Source: Cytophagaceae bacterium (GTDB lineage: Bacteria; Bacteroidota; Bacteroidia; Cytophagales; Spirosomataceae). From it: a DNA stretch of 46,631 nucleotides. This document shows positions 16,981 through 26,832 of the stretch, one piece after another; positions within the stretch are counted from its first letter, which is position 1, and the number at the start of each line of letters is the position of its first letter. The notes beneath the pieces are model-generated. The model saw nothing but the letters and a program-made list of their open reading frames with translations. It made no database searches and was not told the DNA's origin. Made by a program: the position numbers and the translations under genes. The DNA lies in the NCBI GenBank assembly GCA_017984215.1, contig JAGOAA010000012.1, forward strand, positions 3,803 through 50,433, given 5' to 3'.

Positions 16981-19257
16981 ATGCCCACTTCATCCATTTT
17001 AAAACAAGACGCTCTCGAATACCACGCTGGTGGGAAACCGGGAAAAATCGAAGTCAAGCCCACTAAATCAACAGCCACCCAACGGGATTTATCCCTAGCC
17101 TATTCGCCTGGTGTGGCGGAACCTTGTTTAGAGATTGCAGCCAACATTGAAAAGGTGTACGATTATACCGCCAAAGGCAATTTGGTTGGTGTAATTTCCA
17201 ACGGTACCGCCGTGCTCGGCCTAGGTAACATCGGCCCCGAAGCTAGCAAACCGGTCATGGAAGGGAAGGGGGTACTTTTTAAAGTATTCTCCGACATCGA
17301 TGTGTTTGATTTGGAGCTTGCTTGTACCGACCCCGATCAGTTTGTGGAGACGGTAGTCAATTTAGAACCAACGTTCGGAGGAATCAATTTAGAGGATATC
17401 AAGAGTCCCGAGTGTTTTGAGATCGAGGATAAATTGAAAAAGCGTCTGAAGATTCCCATCATGCATGATGATCAACATGGCACCGCGATTATTTCTTCGG
17501 CTGCTTTAATTAATGCCTTGGAGATTGTAGGGAAAAACATCGAAGAAGCTCGCTTTGTCATATCAGGCGCAGGTGCTGCTGCGATTTCATGTGTGAAGCT
17601 CTATTTGAAATTAGGCGCTCGCATTGAGAATTTCTACATTTTTGATAAAGATGGTTTAGTTTCCAAAGACCGCACCGATTTGAACCCTTACCTGGCACCG
17701 CTGGCAGGACCTGCTGGTCATGCGGTTACTTTAGCCGAAGCCATGCAAGGGGCTGATGTGTTTTTAGGTTTGTCGGTAGGAAATATTTTAAAGCCTGACA
17801 TGGTAGCCACTATGGCTGCTCAGCCAATCGTTTTTGCCATGGCGAATCCAACGCCTGAAATCGGTTATGAAGAAGCGAAAGCCGTGCGTGATGATCTCAT
17901 CATGGCAACGGGTCGTTCGGATTTTCCGAATCAAGTGAACAATGTCTTAGGATTTCCATTCATTTTTCGAGGTGCATTGGATGTGCGTGCTACGGAAATC
18001 AACGATGAAATGAAATTGGCCGCTGCGAAAGCATTAGCTTGTCTGGCGAAAAAACCCGTTCCGGATATCGTGAATTTGGCCTATAATGAAAAGAGCTTGA
18101 GTTTTGGGCCTGATTACATCATTCCCAAACCCGTGGATCCACGTTTAATTACGACTGTTTCGATGGCCGTTGCCAAAGCCGCCATGGAATCAGGTGTCGC
18201 TACCAAGCCGATTAGCAACTGGGAAGCCTATGAATTGCAATTAGCCAAACGTTTAGGTTTGGATAATCAAGTCATGAAGTTTATCCTGAAACGTGCGAAG
18301 AGTAAACCGAAACGTATCTTATTCGCGGATGCGGAGAATTTGAAGGTATTGAAAGCGGTCCGTGAAGTGCTTGACGAAGGGATTGCTAAACCGATCTTAT
18401 TAGGTTCTCGTGTGAAGATTCAAGCGATTTGTGAGGAAAACCATTTGGATTTAGGGGATACCGAAATCATGGATTTTAAACATGCGGATAATGCGGATCT
18501 TGTCGCTGAATTTGCCGAGTTGTTCTACGAAAAACGCAAGCGTAGAGGCGTGACGCGCTGGGAGGCCAACAAGCAAGTGCGTAAGAGTAATTATTTTGCT
18601 GCCATGATGCTGGAGACCAATCGGGCAGATGGTGTCATTTCAGGTTTAACGAAAAACTATCCAGAATCTATCCGACCAGCCTTGCAGATTATTGGCAAGC
18701 AAAAAGGCGTCAAGAAAGTATCGGGGATGTACTTGTTATTATCTCAAAAAGGTCCACTTTTCTTCTCGGACACGACGGTTAATTTTGATCCTACTGTAGA
18801 GGATATCGTGGAAATTACCGAGTTGACCGCGAAAGCTGTGAAGCGCTTTAATATCATTCCACGGATCGCTTTGTTGAGTTACTCCAACTTTGGTTCTGCC
18901 GATGGCGCGGATGCCATCAAAATGCGTCAAGCAACACAAATTTTACAGGAGAAACATCCGGATTGGATTATCGAAGGGGAGATGCAGGCACACTTAGCGT
19001 TTGATAAGGAGTTGCGCCAACAAAATTATCCGTTCGCTGCTTTAGGCAACGATACGGCGAATACCTTGATTTTCCCGAATCTATCCGCGGCCAATATTGC
19101 TTATAATCTATTGAAAGAAGCGGCTGATATTGAGTATGTCGGTCCAATTCTGTTGGGACTTGGGAAACCAACCCATATATTGCAATTAGGCGCTAGCGTC
19201 CGCGAAATTGTCAACATGGTCGCCATTGCGGTCGTCGAAGCTCAATCACCTCAATAA
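16981..19257 (+). CDS. maeB: NADP-dependent malic enzyme with C-terminal phosphotransacetylase-like domain
   Basis: A 758-residue protein of the MaeB type. The malic enzyme part (about 1-425) has PGVAEPC, the YTAKGNLVGVISNGTAVLGLGNIG segment, the divalent-metal site in MHDDQHGTA, and NAD(P)-binding GAGAAA. The second part (about 430-758) matches phosphate acetyl/butyryltransferases (ILFADAEN, MLLSQKGPLFFSDTTVN, IGP-like VGPILLGL) and in MaeB proteins mainly regulates activity in response to acetyl-CoA. It decarboxylates malate to pyruvate, making NADPH. It is co-transcribed with dctA and ends in a clear terminator. Confidence 0.94.
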   Translation: MPTSSILKQDALEYHAGGKPGKIEVKPTKSTATQRDLSLAYSPGVAEPCLEIAANIEKVYDYTAKGNLVGVISNGTAVLGLGNIGPEASKPVMEGKGVLFKVFSDIDVFDLELACTDPDQFVETVVNLEPTFGGINLEDIKSPECFEIEDKLKKRLKIPIMHDDQHGTAIISSAALINALEIVGKNIEEARFVISGAGAAAISCVKLYLKLGARIENFYIFDKDGLVSKDRTDLNPYLAPLAGPAGHAVTLAEAMQGADVFLGLSVGNILKPDMVATMAAQPIVFAMANPTPEIGYEEAKAVRDDLIMATGRSDFPNQVNNVLGFPFIFRGALDVRATEINDEMKLAAAKALACLAKKPVPDIVNLAYNEKSLSFGPDYIIPKPVDPRLITTVSMAVAKAAMESGVATKPISNWEAYELQLAKRLGLDNQVMKFILKRAKSKPKRILFADAENLKVLKAVREVLDEGIAKPILLGSRVKIQAICEENHLDLGDTEIMDFKHADNADLVAEFAELFYEKRKRRGVTRWEANKQVRKSNYFAAMMLETNRADGVISGLTKNYPESIRPALQIIGKQKGVKKVSGMYLLLSQKGPLFFSDTTVNFDPTVEDIVEITELTAKAVKRFNIIPRIALLSYSNFGSADGADAIKMRQATQILQEKHPDWIIEGEMQAHLAFDKELRQQNYPFAALGNDTANTLIFPNLSAANIAYNLLKEAADIEYVGPILLGLGKPTHILQLGASVREIVNMVAIAVVEAQSPQ

Positions 19258-19264
19258 CCACAAG

Positions 19265-19294
19265 AATCCTCGGCGTAATCGCTGGGGATTTTTT
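19265..19294 (+). terminator. Rho-independent terminator after maeB
   Basis: Stem AATCCTCGGCG (19265-19275), loop TAAT, CGCTGGGGATT (19280-19290), with two wobble pairs, leading into T19289-19294. The T-run overlaps the TAA stop of the convergent M61 gene. Confidence 0.8.
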
Positions 19295-21134
19295 ATTGCA
19301 TCCAATTACTTAGAAGCTCCAATTGCGCTTTGCTAGGATTTTTTATAGAACGAATGGCTTGTCGGCTAGCTTGTTGAATTACAAAATAAGGTGCTTTCAA
19401 GTGCACGGTTTGATAAGTTCCATCTTCTCCTTTTCGAGCCACATCCCAAGCCAGCGTGTCACCGGTTTGAATGATTTGAAGGATTTTCTGGGTGTTCTTG
19501 ACAAAATTTTCAATGTCTGTAGGCAAACCATTGATGGCGATAAGCTCATCCTTTGCCTGCATGCCCATCATTTTCCCTAAAGAATTAATCGCAGAATTTG
19601 TTTGGATAATGGCCCGTTTGGTCTCAGAATTGATGGATAATCCCTGTGGGTCAAAACCTAAGGTTTTTGTATCTTCTAGTTGGTTTGCATCCCAAGTATA
19701 GCCCAAGGATTGTAACCATGTTTCCATGGGTAATGCTTTTGTTCCTGCAACATAAGAATCGAAAAAATCTTTTAAAGCCGGCAGTTTCGTGATTTGGACG
19801 ATTTTATCAAAAAGTTGATCATCCTTAAAGGATTTAGTTGGTCCGTATTCTTTCGATAAGGCTTGTAACAACAGTTGATTATTCCATTTGCCTTGGCTCA
19901 GTTGGCGTAAAGTCAAATCCAATCCAAAACCAATCAAGGCTCCTTTTTGATATACGTTTGCATATTGATCCTTGTATTTACCTAGGACTTGCTTGCTCAT
20001 GTTCGTGAAAGAAACATCTTGTTTGAATTGCATGTCCATCGTTTCTTTCTTTTCCTGGATGGTGCGGAGGAAGGCATCGCTATCAATCAATTTGCCTTGT
20101 AATTGCATGTGCTGTGCCGCATATTCGGTTAGGCCTTCGTATAACCAAAGGTGTTCCGACATTTTGGGATTGATGAAATCAAAATTTCCGATTTCCTCTG
20201 AATGGACAGAAAGTGGGGTAATGATGTGGAAAAACTCATGGGCACATACATCTCGAATGGTTTGGCCTAATCGATCGATCGTCCCTTCTGGTAAATAGTA
20301 AAAAGAGGATTGACTATGTTCTAAGGCGCCATAACTCCCGCCTTTTAAATTATCGGAAAGAACGATGATGAATGCATAACGTTTTACGGGAAATTTACCG
20401 CCTAAGTAATTGCGTTGTGCGATCAATAGAGGCTTGATGTTGTCGGCGATTTGTTTCGAGTTGATGGTCTGGTTAGGCGAGTAAACCGATACTAAAATTT
20501 GCGTATCTCCAAATTGCATACTTGTCGTATCCGCTTCACTGTACAAAATGGGGGAGTCAACAAGGCTTTGGTAGTTTGTGCTCGTAAACACATCGCGTGT
20601 GCCTTTACCCGTATTCATTAACGAAGTGGATCCATATAAGTGATTCGGCCGATCAATCGAAACCTGCACGGGTAATGCCGACTGACCTTCTAAATAGCCT
20701 AAAAAACCATGTACATTAAATGCAATCAGAGAATCCGCTTGGATGTTGGTTCCTGCCGGTTCAAAGATGTATTCGCCTTTAATTTCCGGGCTGTCCCAGG
20801 TATCGTTCACCTGATATTCCAAATGGCTAATTAAGCTTGCTTGTTCAATCTGATATTGATTGATGTTTTTTTGTTTGACAGGGAGACTTTTTCCATCCTT
20901 ACTGATGGCTTTGAAGTCTTGAATATATCTACCAAAATCGTAATTCGAATAGGTTCCTGGTACCTGTTTTGGAAACGAAAAAACGATGCTATTACTTTTT
21001 TGCGCAGGTAGGAATACTTGCACGGAGACACGATCATTTTGAATGTGTTTTAAATCCACTTGGTAGCGAATTCCTTGACCCCAGCTCGCTGTGTATGCGA
21101 GGCACAAAAGGCTAATTTTTATAATTAATCGCAT
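19293..21134 (-). CDS. Exported M61 family metallopeptidase with PDZ domain
   Basis: 613 residues with a signal peptide (about 1-19, ending ASWGQ). The N-terminal beta domain is followed by a thermolysin-like domain with zinc motif HEFFH (299-303) and the third ligand Glu in LWLYEGLTEY (about 333). A C-terminal PDZ-like region includes GMQAKDELIAINGLP. M61 enzymes are glycyl-type aminopeptidases, periplasmic or surface-exposed. The gene start overlaps the end of the LolC/E-like permease gene by 23 nt, so they are co-transcribed. Confidence 0.93.
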   Translation of the reverse strand: MRLIIKISLLCLAYTASWGQGIRYQVDLKHIQNDRVSVQVFLPAQKSNSIVFSFPKQVPGTYSNYDFGRYIQDFKAISKDGKSLPVKQKNINQYQIEQASLISHLEYQVNDTWDSPEIKGEYIFEPAGTNIQADSLIAFNVHGFLGYLEGQSALPVQVSIDRPNHLYGSTSLMNTGKGTRDVFTSTNYQSLVDSPILYSEADTTSMQFGDTQILVSVYSPNQTINSKQIADNIKPLLIAQRNYLGGKFPVKRYAFIIVLSDNLKGGSYGALEHSQSSFYYLPEGTIDRLGQTIRDVCAHEFFHIITPLSVHSEEIGNFDFINPKMSEHLWLYEGLTEYAAQHMQLQGKLIDSDAFLRTIQEKKETMDMQFKQDVSFTNMSKQVLGKYKDQYANVYQKGALIGFGLDLTLRQLSQGKWNNQLLLQALSKEYGPTKSFKDDQLFDKIVQITKLPALKDFFDSYVAGTKALPMETWLQSLGYTWDANQLEDTKTLGFDPQGLSINSETKRAIIQTNSAINSLGKMMGMQAKDELIAINGLPTDIENFVKNTQKILQIIQTGDTLAWDVARKGEDGTYQTVHLKAPYFVIQQASRQAIRSIKNPSKAQLELLSNWMQ

Positions 21135-22347
21135 CTTTTAATTCTAGTTTTTTAATTAATTGAGTTGGGATGTAAATCATCAAACTCACCAATAACATGG
21201 TACCTACGTTAACTGAAATCCACGTGAAGGCATCCCATTCGATGGGTACTGCCGACATGTAATAATTTTCTGGGTCTAAGGGGATGAGTTGGTACGTCGC
21301 TTGAACATAACAAAAGCCCGCAGCGAATACATTCGCAAACGCTAAGCCGCGAAGTAAAATGAAGAATCCATTCCACCAGAAAATGCTTCGAATTTGCTTG
21401 TGATTAGCGCCCAATGCGCTAAAAAGTCCAATCATCGGTACTCGTTCCATGATGAGAACCCACAGTGTCGCAATGAGATTAAAGCAAGCGACAAGCATTA
21501 ATAAACTGATAAAAATGATGATGTTGCGGTCGAGCATTTTCATCCAATCGTACAGCGCAGGATACAATTCTTCACTTGTTTCTAATTTCCACTCATGTGG
21601 CAATGTAGTTAAGATCGTTTGTGTTGAAACAGGTTTAGCCAGATGGATTTCATACGTTCCAATGGAATCGGCCGTCCATTGATTCATTTTTTGAACCCAG
21701 TTCCGGTCGGCGAGGACCATCAATTTATCCATTTCCTCGAGCCCTGTTTCATAGATTCCGCTCACACGTACTTTACGGGGTCTTTCCGGTTGGCTTAAAA
21801 AATAGAGTACCAAAGATTCGTCAAGTTTGACCTTCAATTGTTTCGCTAAACTTTTACTGAGGATAATGTCTTGTGGCTTATTTATTTGGGCACTGCCCTC
21901 CCGCATATTTGCTTGAATTTGGGTTTGCGGCATATCGGATCCGATGCCTTTGATGACGACGCCCGACATATTTTCTTTGCCCACAATAATTCCGGGCTTT
22001 TGAACATGTGCTTGCAGGTGGTCGACGCCGACGATTGAATTAATTCTTTTTTCCCAGGCGAGATTGCGCGTCATCGGTGATTCCGAAAGCGAATGATTGG
22101 CTGATATTTGACTGATGCGGATGTCGCCAGAAAAGCTAATCATCTTATTGAGGATGGCTTTTTTGAATCCAAATAGAATCGAAAAAGCGATTAGAATGAT
22201 TCCCGCACCCAAGGCAATTGTCCCGATGCCCACATAGGTTACCGTCTTGGAAAAAGAGGTGTCTTGCGTGCTTCGAATTCGCCTAGCTATAAATAATGGG
22301 AAATTCACCGGTTTCTTATTTCTAAATTTTATCGGATATTTGGTCAA
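21112..22347 (-). CDS. LolC/LolE-like ABC transporter permease (FtsX superfamily)
   Basis: 411 residues. One N-terminal membrane helix (about 38-60, with the FPLFIARR-type lead-in), a periplasmic MacB-type domain (about 65-265), and three C-terminal helices (about 275-295, 315-345, 370-395) give the FtsX topology. It resembles LolC/LolE, which lift lipoproteins from the inner membrane to LolA; the matching ATPase (LolD) is not adjacent. The only sensible start is a TTG at 22347, because upstream codons in frame contain no ATG before a stop. It is divergent from namZ with a 22-nt gap. Confidence 0.88.
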   Translation of the reverse strand: MTKYPIKFRNKKPVNFPLFIARRIRSTQDTSFSKTVTYVGIGTIALGAGIILIAFSILFGFKKAILNKMISFSGDIRISQISANHSLSESPMTRNLAWEKRINSIVGVDHLQAHVQKPGIIVGKENMSGVVIKGIGSDMPQTQIQANMREGSAQINKPQDIILSKSLAKQLKVKLDESLVLYFLSQPERPRKVRVSGIYETGLEEMDKLMVLADRNWVQKMNQWTADSIGTYEIHLAKPVSTQTILTTLPHEWKLETSEELYPALYDWMKMLDRNIIIFISLLMLVACFNLIATLWVLIMERVPMIGLFSALGANHKQIRSIFWWNGFFILLRGLAFANVFAAGFCYVQATYQLIPLDPENYYMSAVPIEWDAFTWISVNVGTMLLVSLMIYIPTQLIKKLELKDAINYKN

Positions 22348-22369
22348 TCTAAACCAACGCGCAAAGAAA

Positions 22370-23536
22370 ATGGGATTGCTTCGAAACTACAAACTTATCC
22401 TCGTATTGTTTTTGGGTATTAGCCAAATCGCTCATAGTCAAATTATTCCTGGCGCTTATCACACGGAGCAATACCTTCACCTGTTGAAAGGCAAGCAAGT
22501 TGCTTTGGTCGTAAATCACACATCTGTAATTGGGAAAACACATTTGGCAGATAGTTTATTGGCCCTAGGAGTTCAGGTGAAACGCATTTTTGCCCCCGAA
22601 CATGGTTTTCGAGGTACTGCGGACGCAGGCGCACACATTGACAATGATGTGGATGCTAAAACGGGATTGGCTTTAGTTTCCTTATATGGAAAGCATAAGA
22701 AACCGACTCCAGAGGATTTAAAGGGAATCGATGTCGTTATTTTTGATATTCAAGATGTGGGTACACGATTTTATACCTACAGCTCGACGCTTTCATATGT
22801 GCAGGAGGCTTGCGCGGAAAACAAGGTTAACTTATTGGTCTTGGATCGCCCGAATCCCAATGGGCATTATGTGGATGGGCCGGTGCTAGACCCAAGCCGA
22901 TTCGCCTCTTTTGTTGGCCTAACGGCCATTCCCATTGTTCATGGCTTAACGATGGGCGAGTATGCCCAAATGCTGAACGGCGAAGGCTGGCTAGCTAATA
23001 AAGTAAGATGTGATCTAAAGGTAATTCCTGTTTCATCGTATACACACAAAAGTGTCGTGCATGTTGCCATTGCACCTTCACCGAATTTGCCGAATGATCA
23101 GTCGATCGCCTTGTATCCATCCTTGTGTTTGTTCGAGCCGACGCTTGTGAGTGTGGGCAGAGGAACAAATACCCAATTTCAGGTAATTGGTACGCCAAAT
23201 TCCGCGGCAGGGGAGTATACCTTTACTCCAACACCTCTGCCTGGTGCGATGGATCCACCCTTGAAGGGTCAATTATGCTATGGAAAGGATTTACGCGATG
23301 TAGCTACCCGGGATATGGGATTTAGTTTGAGCTATTTGATGGAGATGTTTGATAAGACCGGTCGGAAAGAAAGCTTTTTTACTTCTCCTTCCTTTTTCGA
23401 TAAATTGGCCGGAACGGATGCTATTCGTTTAGGTTTACTTGCAGGTAAAACCGAGAAAGAAATTCGAGCGACGTGGGAGCCGGCTTTGAAGGCTTACAAA
23501 GAAATGCGGAAGCGTTACTTAATTTATCAAGATTAG
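22370..23536 (+). CDS. namZ: Exo-beta-N-acetylmuramidase NamZ-like protein (DUF1343)
   Basis: 388 residues from the ATG at 22370, chosen because a signal peptide follows at once (about 1-25, ending IAHSQ); the frame is open further upstream but overlaps the divergent permease gene. DUF1343 motifs include NHTSVIG, RIFAPEHGFRG, VIFDIQDVGTRFYTY, VLDRPNPNG, GLTMGEYA and APSPNLPNDQSI. NamZ-type enzymes release N-acetylmuramic acid from the non-reducing ends of muropeptides or glycan chains, so this is a peptidoglycan recycling/scavenging enzyme of the periplasm or cell surface. No MurNAc uptake genes are nearby. Confidence 0.9.
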   Translation: MGLLRNYKLILVLFLGISQIAHSQIIPGAYHTEQYLHLLKGKQVALVVNHTSVIGKTHLADSLLALGVQVKRIFAPEHGFRGTADAGAHIDNDVDAKTGLALVSLYGKHKKPTPEDLKGIDVVIFDIQDVGTRFYTYSSTLSYVQEACAENKVNLLVLDRPNPNGHYVDGPVLDPSRFASFVGLTAIPIVHGLTMGEYAQMLNGEGWLANKVRCDLKVIPVSSYTHKSVVHVAIAPSPNLPNDQSIALYPSLCLFEPTLVSVGRGTNTQFQVIGTPNSAAGEYTFTPTPLPGAMDPPLKGQLCYGKDLRDVATRDMGFSLSYLMEMFDKTGRKESFFTSPSFFDKLAGTDAIRLGLLAGKTEKEIRATWEPALKAYKEMRKRYLIYQD

Positions 23537-23595
23537 TTTTCGGAATTTGCTTAGAAATTGCGACCTTTGCCGTTTATTTTTAAGCAAAAGGCTTT

Positions 23596-25119
23596 ATGGC
23601 GGAAAAAATTATTATCCTCGACTTTGGTTCTCAAGTGACGCAATTAATTGCGCGTCGTATTCGTGAGGCACAAGTATATTGTGAAATTCATCCTTTTAAT
23701 CACATTCCTGAAATCGATGATTCGGTGAAAGGGATTATTTTATCAGGAAGTCCATGTTCCGTTCGTGAAGAAGATTCTCCACGGGTTGATTTGAGTTTGT
23801 TTGGCAGCTTACCTATTTTAGGTATTTGCTATGGTGCTCAATTATTGGCTCATCAAGGAGGAGGCTCCGTTCAAAATTCAGGACACCGTGAATACGGTCG
23901 GGCGCACATGACGAGTGTGAAGGAAAGTCCTTTGTTGAAGGGATTATCTGCTACAGGCCAGGTTTGGATGTCGCATGGTGATACCATCATGGAATTGCCA
24001 GCTGAATATGAGTTAATTGGTTCGACAGAAACTGTTCGTGTGGCAGCATTTGCACACGTTTCAAAGCCGATCTACGGGATTCAATTTCACCCGGAAGTTA
24101 CGCACTCCACAGAGGGTAGTATTTTAATTCAAAACTTCGTGTTGGGTATTTGTGGATGTGCACCTACGTGGACGTCTGATTCATTTGTGGATCGTACGGT
24201 GGCTGAATTGAAGGCCAAAATCGGATCAGATAAAGTGGTATTAGGTTTGTCAGGAGGCGTTGATAGTTCCGTTGCGGCGGTATTATTGCACCACGCGATA
24301 GGCAAGAATTTATACTGTATTTTCGTTGATAATGGGCTTTTGCGCAAAGATGAATTTGAGCAAGTGTTGGAATCTTATCATACTCTAGGCTTGAATGTCA
24401 AAGGTGTAAATTCGAAACAACGTTTCTATGATGCGTTGAAAGGATTATCGGATCCGGAGTTGAAGCGTAAGGCAATCGGAAAGACCTTTATTGAGGTGTT
24501 TGATGAGGAGGCGCATTTGATTGAGGGTGTTTCTTGGTTAGGACAAGGAACGATTTATCCAGATAAAATTGAGTCGGTTTCCTTGAAGGGGCCAAGTGCG
24601 ACCATCAAGTCACATCACAATGTGGGTGGTTTGCCGGACTTTATGAAGTTGAAGATTGTTGAGCCTTTAGAAGCTTTATTTAAGGATGAAGTTCGTTTGG
24701 TAGGTAAAACGTTAGGGATTCCACAAGAAATATTAGGGCGTCACCCATTCCCAGGTCCGGGATTAGGTATTCGTATTTTGGGTGATATCACACCAGAGAA
24801 GGTTGATATATTACAAAAAGTAGATGCTATTTTCATCAATGGATTAAAGTCGGAAGGCCTATACGACCAAGTGTGGCAGGCCGGTGCTATTTTATTGCCG
24901 GTGCAATCCGTGGGTGTAATGGGCGATGAGCGTACGTATGAGCAGGTAGTTGCCTTGCGTGCGGTAACGAGTGTGGATGGTATGACGGCCGACTGGTGTC
25001 ATTTGCCTTATCCGTTCTTGGGTCGTATATCGAATGAAATTATTAATCAGGTCAAAGGCGTTAATCGCGTGGTGTATGACATTTCGTCGAAACCACCGGC
25101 AACGATTGAGTGGGAATAA
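23596..25119 (+). CDS. guaA: GMP synthase (glutamine-hydrolysing)
   Basis: 507 residues. The class I glutamine amidotransferase domain (about 1-190) has nucleophile C78 in LGICYGAQ and the His/Glu pair in QFHPEVTHS. The ATP-pyrophosphatase domain (from about 200) has P-loop LSGGVDSS. The C-terminal dimerisation domain ends [12 protein letters not shown], the conserved GuaA end. It converts XMP to GMP. No consensus promoter is clear upstream; GACCTTTG in the 59-nt gap is a one-mismatch match. A strong terminator follows. Confidence 0.97.
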   Translation: MAEKIIILDFGSQVTQLIARRIREAQVYCEIHPFNHIPEIDDSVKGIILSGSPCSVREEDSPRVDLSLFGSLPILGICYGAQLLAHQGGGSVQNSGHREYGRAHMTSVKESPLLKGLSATGQVWMSHGDTIMELPAEYELIGSTETVRVAAFAHVSKPIYGIQFHPEVTHSTEGSILIQNFVLGICGCAPTWTSDSFVDRTVAELKAKIGSDKVVLGLSGGVDSSVAAVLLHHAIGKNLYCIFVDNGLLRKDEFEQVLESYHTLGLNVKGVNSKQRFYDALKGLSDPELKRKAIGKTFIEVFDEEAHLIEGVSWLGQGTIYPDKIESVSLKGPSATIKSHHNVGGLPDFMKLKIVEPLEALFKDEVRLVGKTLGIPQEILGRHPFPGPGLGIRILGDITPEKVDILQKVDAIFINGLKSEGLYDQVWQAGAILLPVQSVGVMGDERTYEQVVALRAVTSVDGMTADWCHLPYPFLGRISNEIINQVKGVNRVVYDISSKPPATIEWE

Positions 25120-25125
25120 GAGTTG

Positions 25126-25151
25126 AAAGGCGCGATTTTCGCGCCTTTTTT
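25126..25151 (+). terminator. Rho-independent terminator after guaA
   Basis: Stem AAAGGCGCG (25126-25134), loop ATTTT, CGCGCCTTT (25140-25148), then more T and, after one G, another T-run. Confidence 0.88.
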
Positions 25152-25159
25152 GTTTTTTA

Positions 25160-25387
25160 TTTGGCAAACCTTTCTGGATTGCCAAAGTTTGAGGCGTTTT
25201 TTACGCCGATTCCCCAGGCTGAAGCCTGGGGTTATAAAAAGTGTAACCTCAGACTTTAGTCTAGGGACAAACGACAAGCGTCTAATCGCCGCATTTCATG
25301 CGTCTCAAACTTTGGCAATCCTTGAAGGTTTGCCAAAGAAAATAGACGCGAAGTATCGCGTCTCTACAGTCCAACGTCCAACGTCTA
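25160..25387. repeat. Composite repeat: inverted D arms around B hairpins, then A hairpin and C heptamers abutting pepT
   Basis: Left D arm (25160-25209) and right D arm (25285-25338) are about 50-nt imperfect inverted copies, each with its own TTTGGCAA...TTGCCAAA hairpin. Inside lie B hairpins CCCCAGGCTGAAGCCTGGGG (25212-25231) and an imperfect CCTCAGACTTTAGTCTAGGG (25247-25266). After the right arm come hairpin A (AGACGCGA/TCGCGTCT, 25344-25363), junction CTACAGTCCA, and three heptamers CAGTCCA, ACGTCCA, ACGTCTA (25367-25387). The final CTA is the pepT stop on the minus strand. Confidence 0.9.
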
Positions 25388-26653
25388 ATATCCATTTTCA
25401 GCCACCAACCCCGCTAAATAAATCACCGTCTCGGTAGCCTTGTTCATGTCCTGGACAGAAACCCACTCTCGCTTGCTGTGGAATGCATGCTCGCCTGCAA
25501 AGATGTTCGGGCAGGGTAGACCCATAAATGTCAAACGAGATCCGTCCGTACCACCTCGGATGGAGCGGGTCTCTGGATGTAAACCGGCCAAACGCATGGC
25601 TTCCATGGCGAAATCCATGCAATGGGGATGATGCTGAAGCACCTCATACATGTTTCTGTATTGCTCTTTTTGTTCAAAACGCACAGAAGAACGGGGATAA
25701 TTTTTCAAAACCGAATGCGTGATTTCTTTTAATTGCTCCCCATATTCGACAAGTTTGCTCGTGTCAAAATCTCGAAGTATAAAATCGATTTGAGCTTCTT
25801 CGACACTGCCTGAAATATCCGTCGGGTGAATAAATCCCTCCTTTTCCTCCGTTGTTTCTGGACTACAGGTTTCTTGCGGTAAGTTTAAAACAATCTCAGC
25901 TGCAATTTTTAAAGCACTTTCCATGCGACCTTTCGCAAATCCCGGATGCTGGGATACCCCTTGAATGTAGATGTGAAAACTATCTGCTGAAAAGGTCTCA
26001 TTTTCGAGGTGGCCACGTTTTTCGCCGTCAAGCGTATACCCAAACTGGGCGTTAATCTTCGCAAGATTAATGTGGTCGGCACCTCGGCCAACTTCCTCAT
26101 CGGGTGTAAATACGATCGTAATGGGTCCATGGGGAACTTCGGGATGTTGGGCCCAAAATGCCACCGCATCCATGATTTCGGCAAGCCCTGCTTTATTATC
26201 AGCCCCTAATAGCGTGGAACCACTTGCCGTAATGATGTCATTCCCCATTTGTTCGGATAAATCAGGGTGCTCTGTCAATCGGATGATGACATTAGGGTCA
26301 TCGGGTAAGATCAGGTCTTGGCCTTGGTAATTAGCGTGAACAATTGGTTTTACATTTTCCCCGGAACAATCTGGTGAGGTATCCATGTGAGAACAGAAGA
26401 ATATGCCGGGTACTTCCTGAGGTACATTGCCAGGTAGAAATGCGTATACATAACCTAGTTCGTCTAATTCGGCATTTGAAATACCCAGATCAATTAACTC
26501 TTGCACCAAAACCTTTCCCAGATTTTTTTGTTTGGAAGTGGTAGGGCAACTCGAGGATGTCGGATCGGATTGGGTATCAATTTGTACGTATTGAAGAAAC
26601 CGCTCTTGTGCGCTAAAAGAGTAGCTTTTGAATAATTCAGAGATGAGAGCCAT
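25385..26653 (-). CDS. pepT: Peptidase T (tripeptide aminopeptidase, M20B)
   Basis: 422 residues from the ATG at 26653; a longer frame adds 27 residues of AT-rich, non-conserved leader. The N-terminus (ELFKSYSFSAQERFLQYVQIDTQSDP) and metal-site motifs match PepT: SHMDTSPDCSGENVKP (His and Asp), LGADNKAG (bridging Asp) and FTPDEEVGRGADH (catalytic Glu and Glu ligand). It releases N-terminal residues from tripeptides in the cytoplasm. Its TAG stop (25385-25387) is the last three bases of the last heptamer of the adjoining repeat. The gap to divergent gltA (179 nt) holds short inverted repeats at 26724-26740 and an AACAG...CTGTT hairpin but no consensus promoter that I can defend. Confidence 0.93.
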   Translation of the reverse strand: MALISELFKSYSFSAQERFLQYVQIDTQSDPTSSSCPTTSKQKNLGKVLVQELIDLGISNAELDELGYVYAFLPGNVPQEVPGIFFCSHMDTSPDCSGENVKPIVHANYQGQDLILPDDPNVIIRLTEHPDLSEQMGNDIITASGSTLLGADNKAGLAEIMDAVAFWAQHPEVPHGPITIVFTPDEEVGRGADHINLAKINAQFGYTLDGEKRGHLENETFSADSFHIYIQGVSQHPGFAKGRMESALKIAAEIVLNLPQETCSPETTEEKEGFIHPTDISGSVEEAQIDFILRDFDTSKLVEYGEQLKEITHSVLKNYPRSSVRFEQKEQYRNMYEVLQHHPHCMDFAMEAMRLAGLHPETRSIRGGTDGSRLTFMGLPCPNIFAGEHAFHSKREWVSVQDMNKATETVIYLAGLVAENGY

Positions 26654-26832
26654 AAAATCAATATTTTTTGAAATATGCAAAGAAAAAATTGTGTTAATTA
26701 AATTTATTTTAATTGGATTAATAAAGGTAATCAACCTTTCAAAATATCGTATTATCTTAGAGGCTTGAATTTAAAGAACAGTACTAGGCTGTTTTAAATT
26801 GCTAGACCTTATACATTATATTTATTAAGATT

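Noticed and set aside
16981-19257. Novel fusion of malic enzyme with phosphotransacetylase
   Set aside because: This is the normal MaeB architecture.
23537-23595. guaA riboswitch or purine operator
   Set aside because: The 59-nt gap is too short for a purine riboswitch and shows no stable hairpin; only a one-mismatch -7 element (GACCTTTG).
25160-25338. Insertion sequence remnant
   Set aside because: No transposase fragment, and no target duplication that I can see; kept as a repeat element only.
26654-26832. Regulatory RNA between pepT and gltA
   Set aside because: Short inverted repeats are present (26724-26740 and an AACAG/CTGTT hairpin), but no promoter-terminator pair defines an RNA gene.
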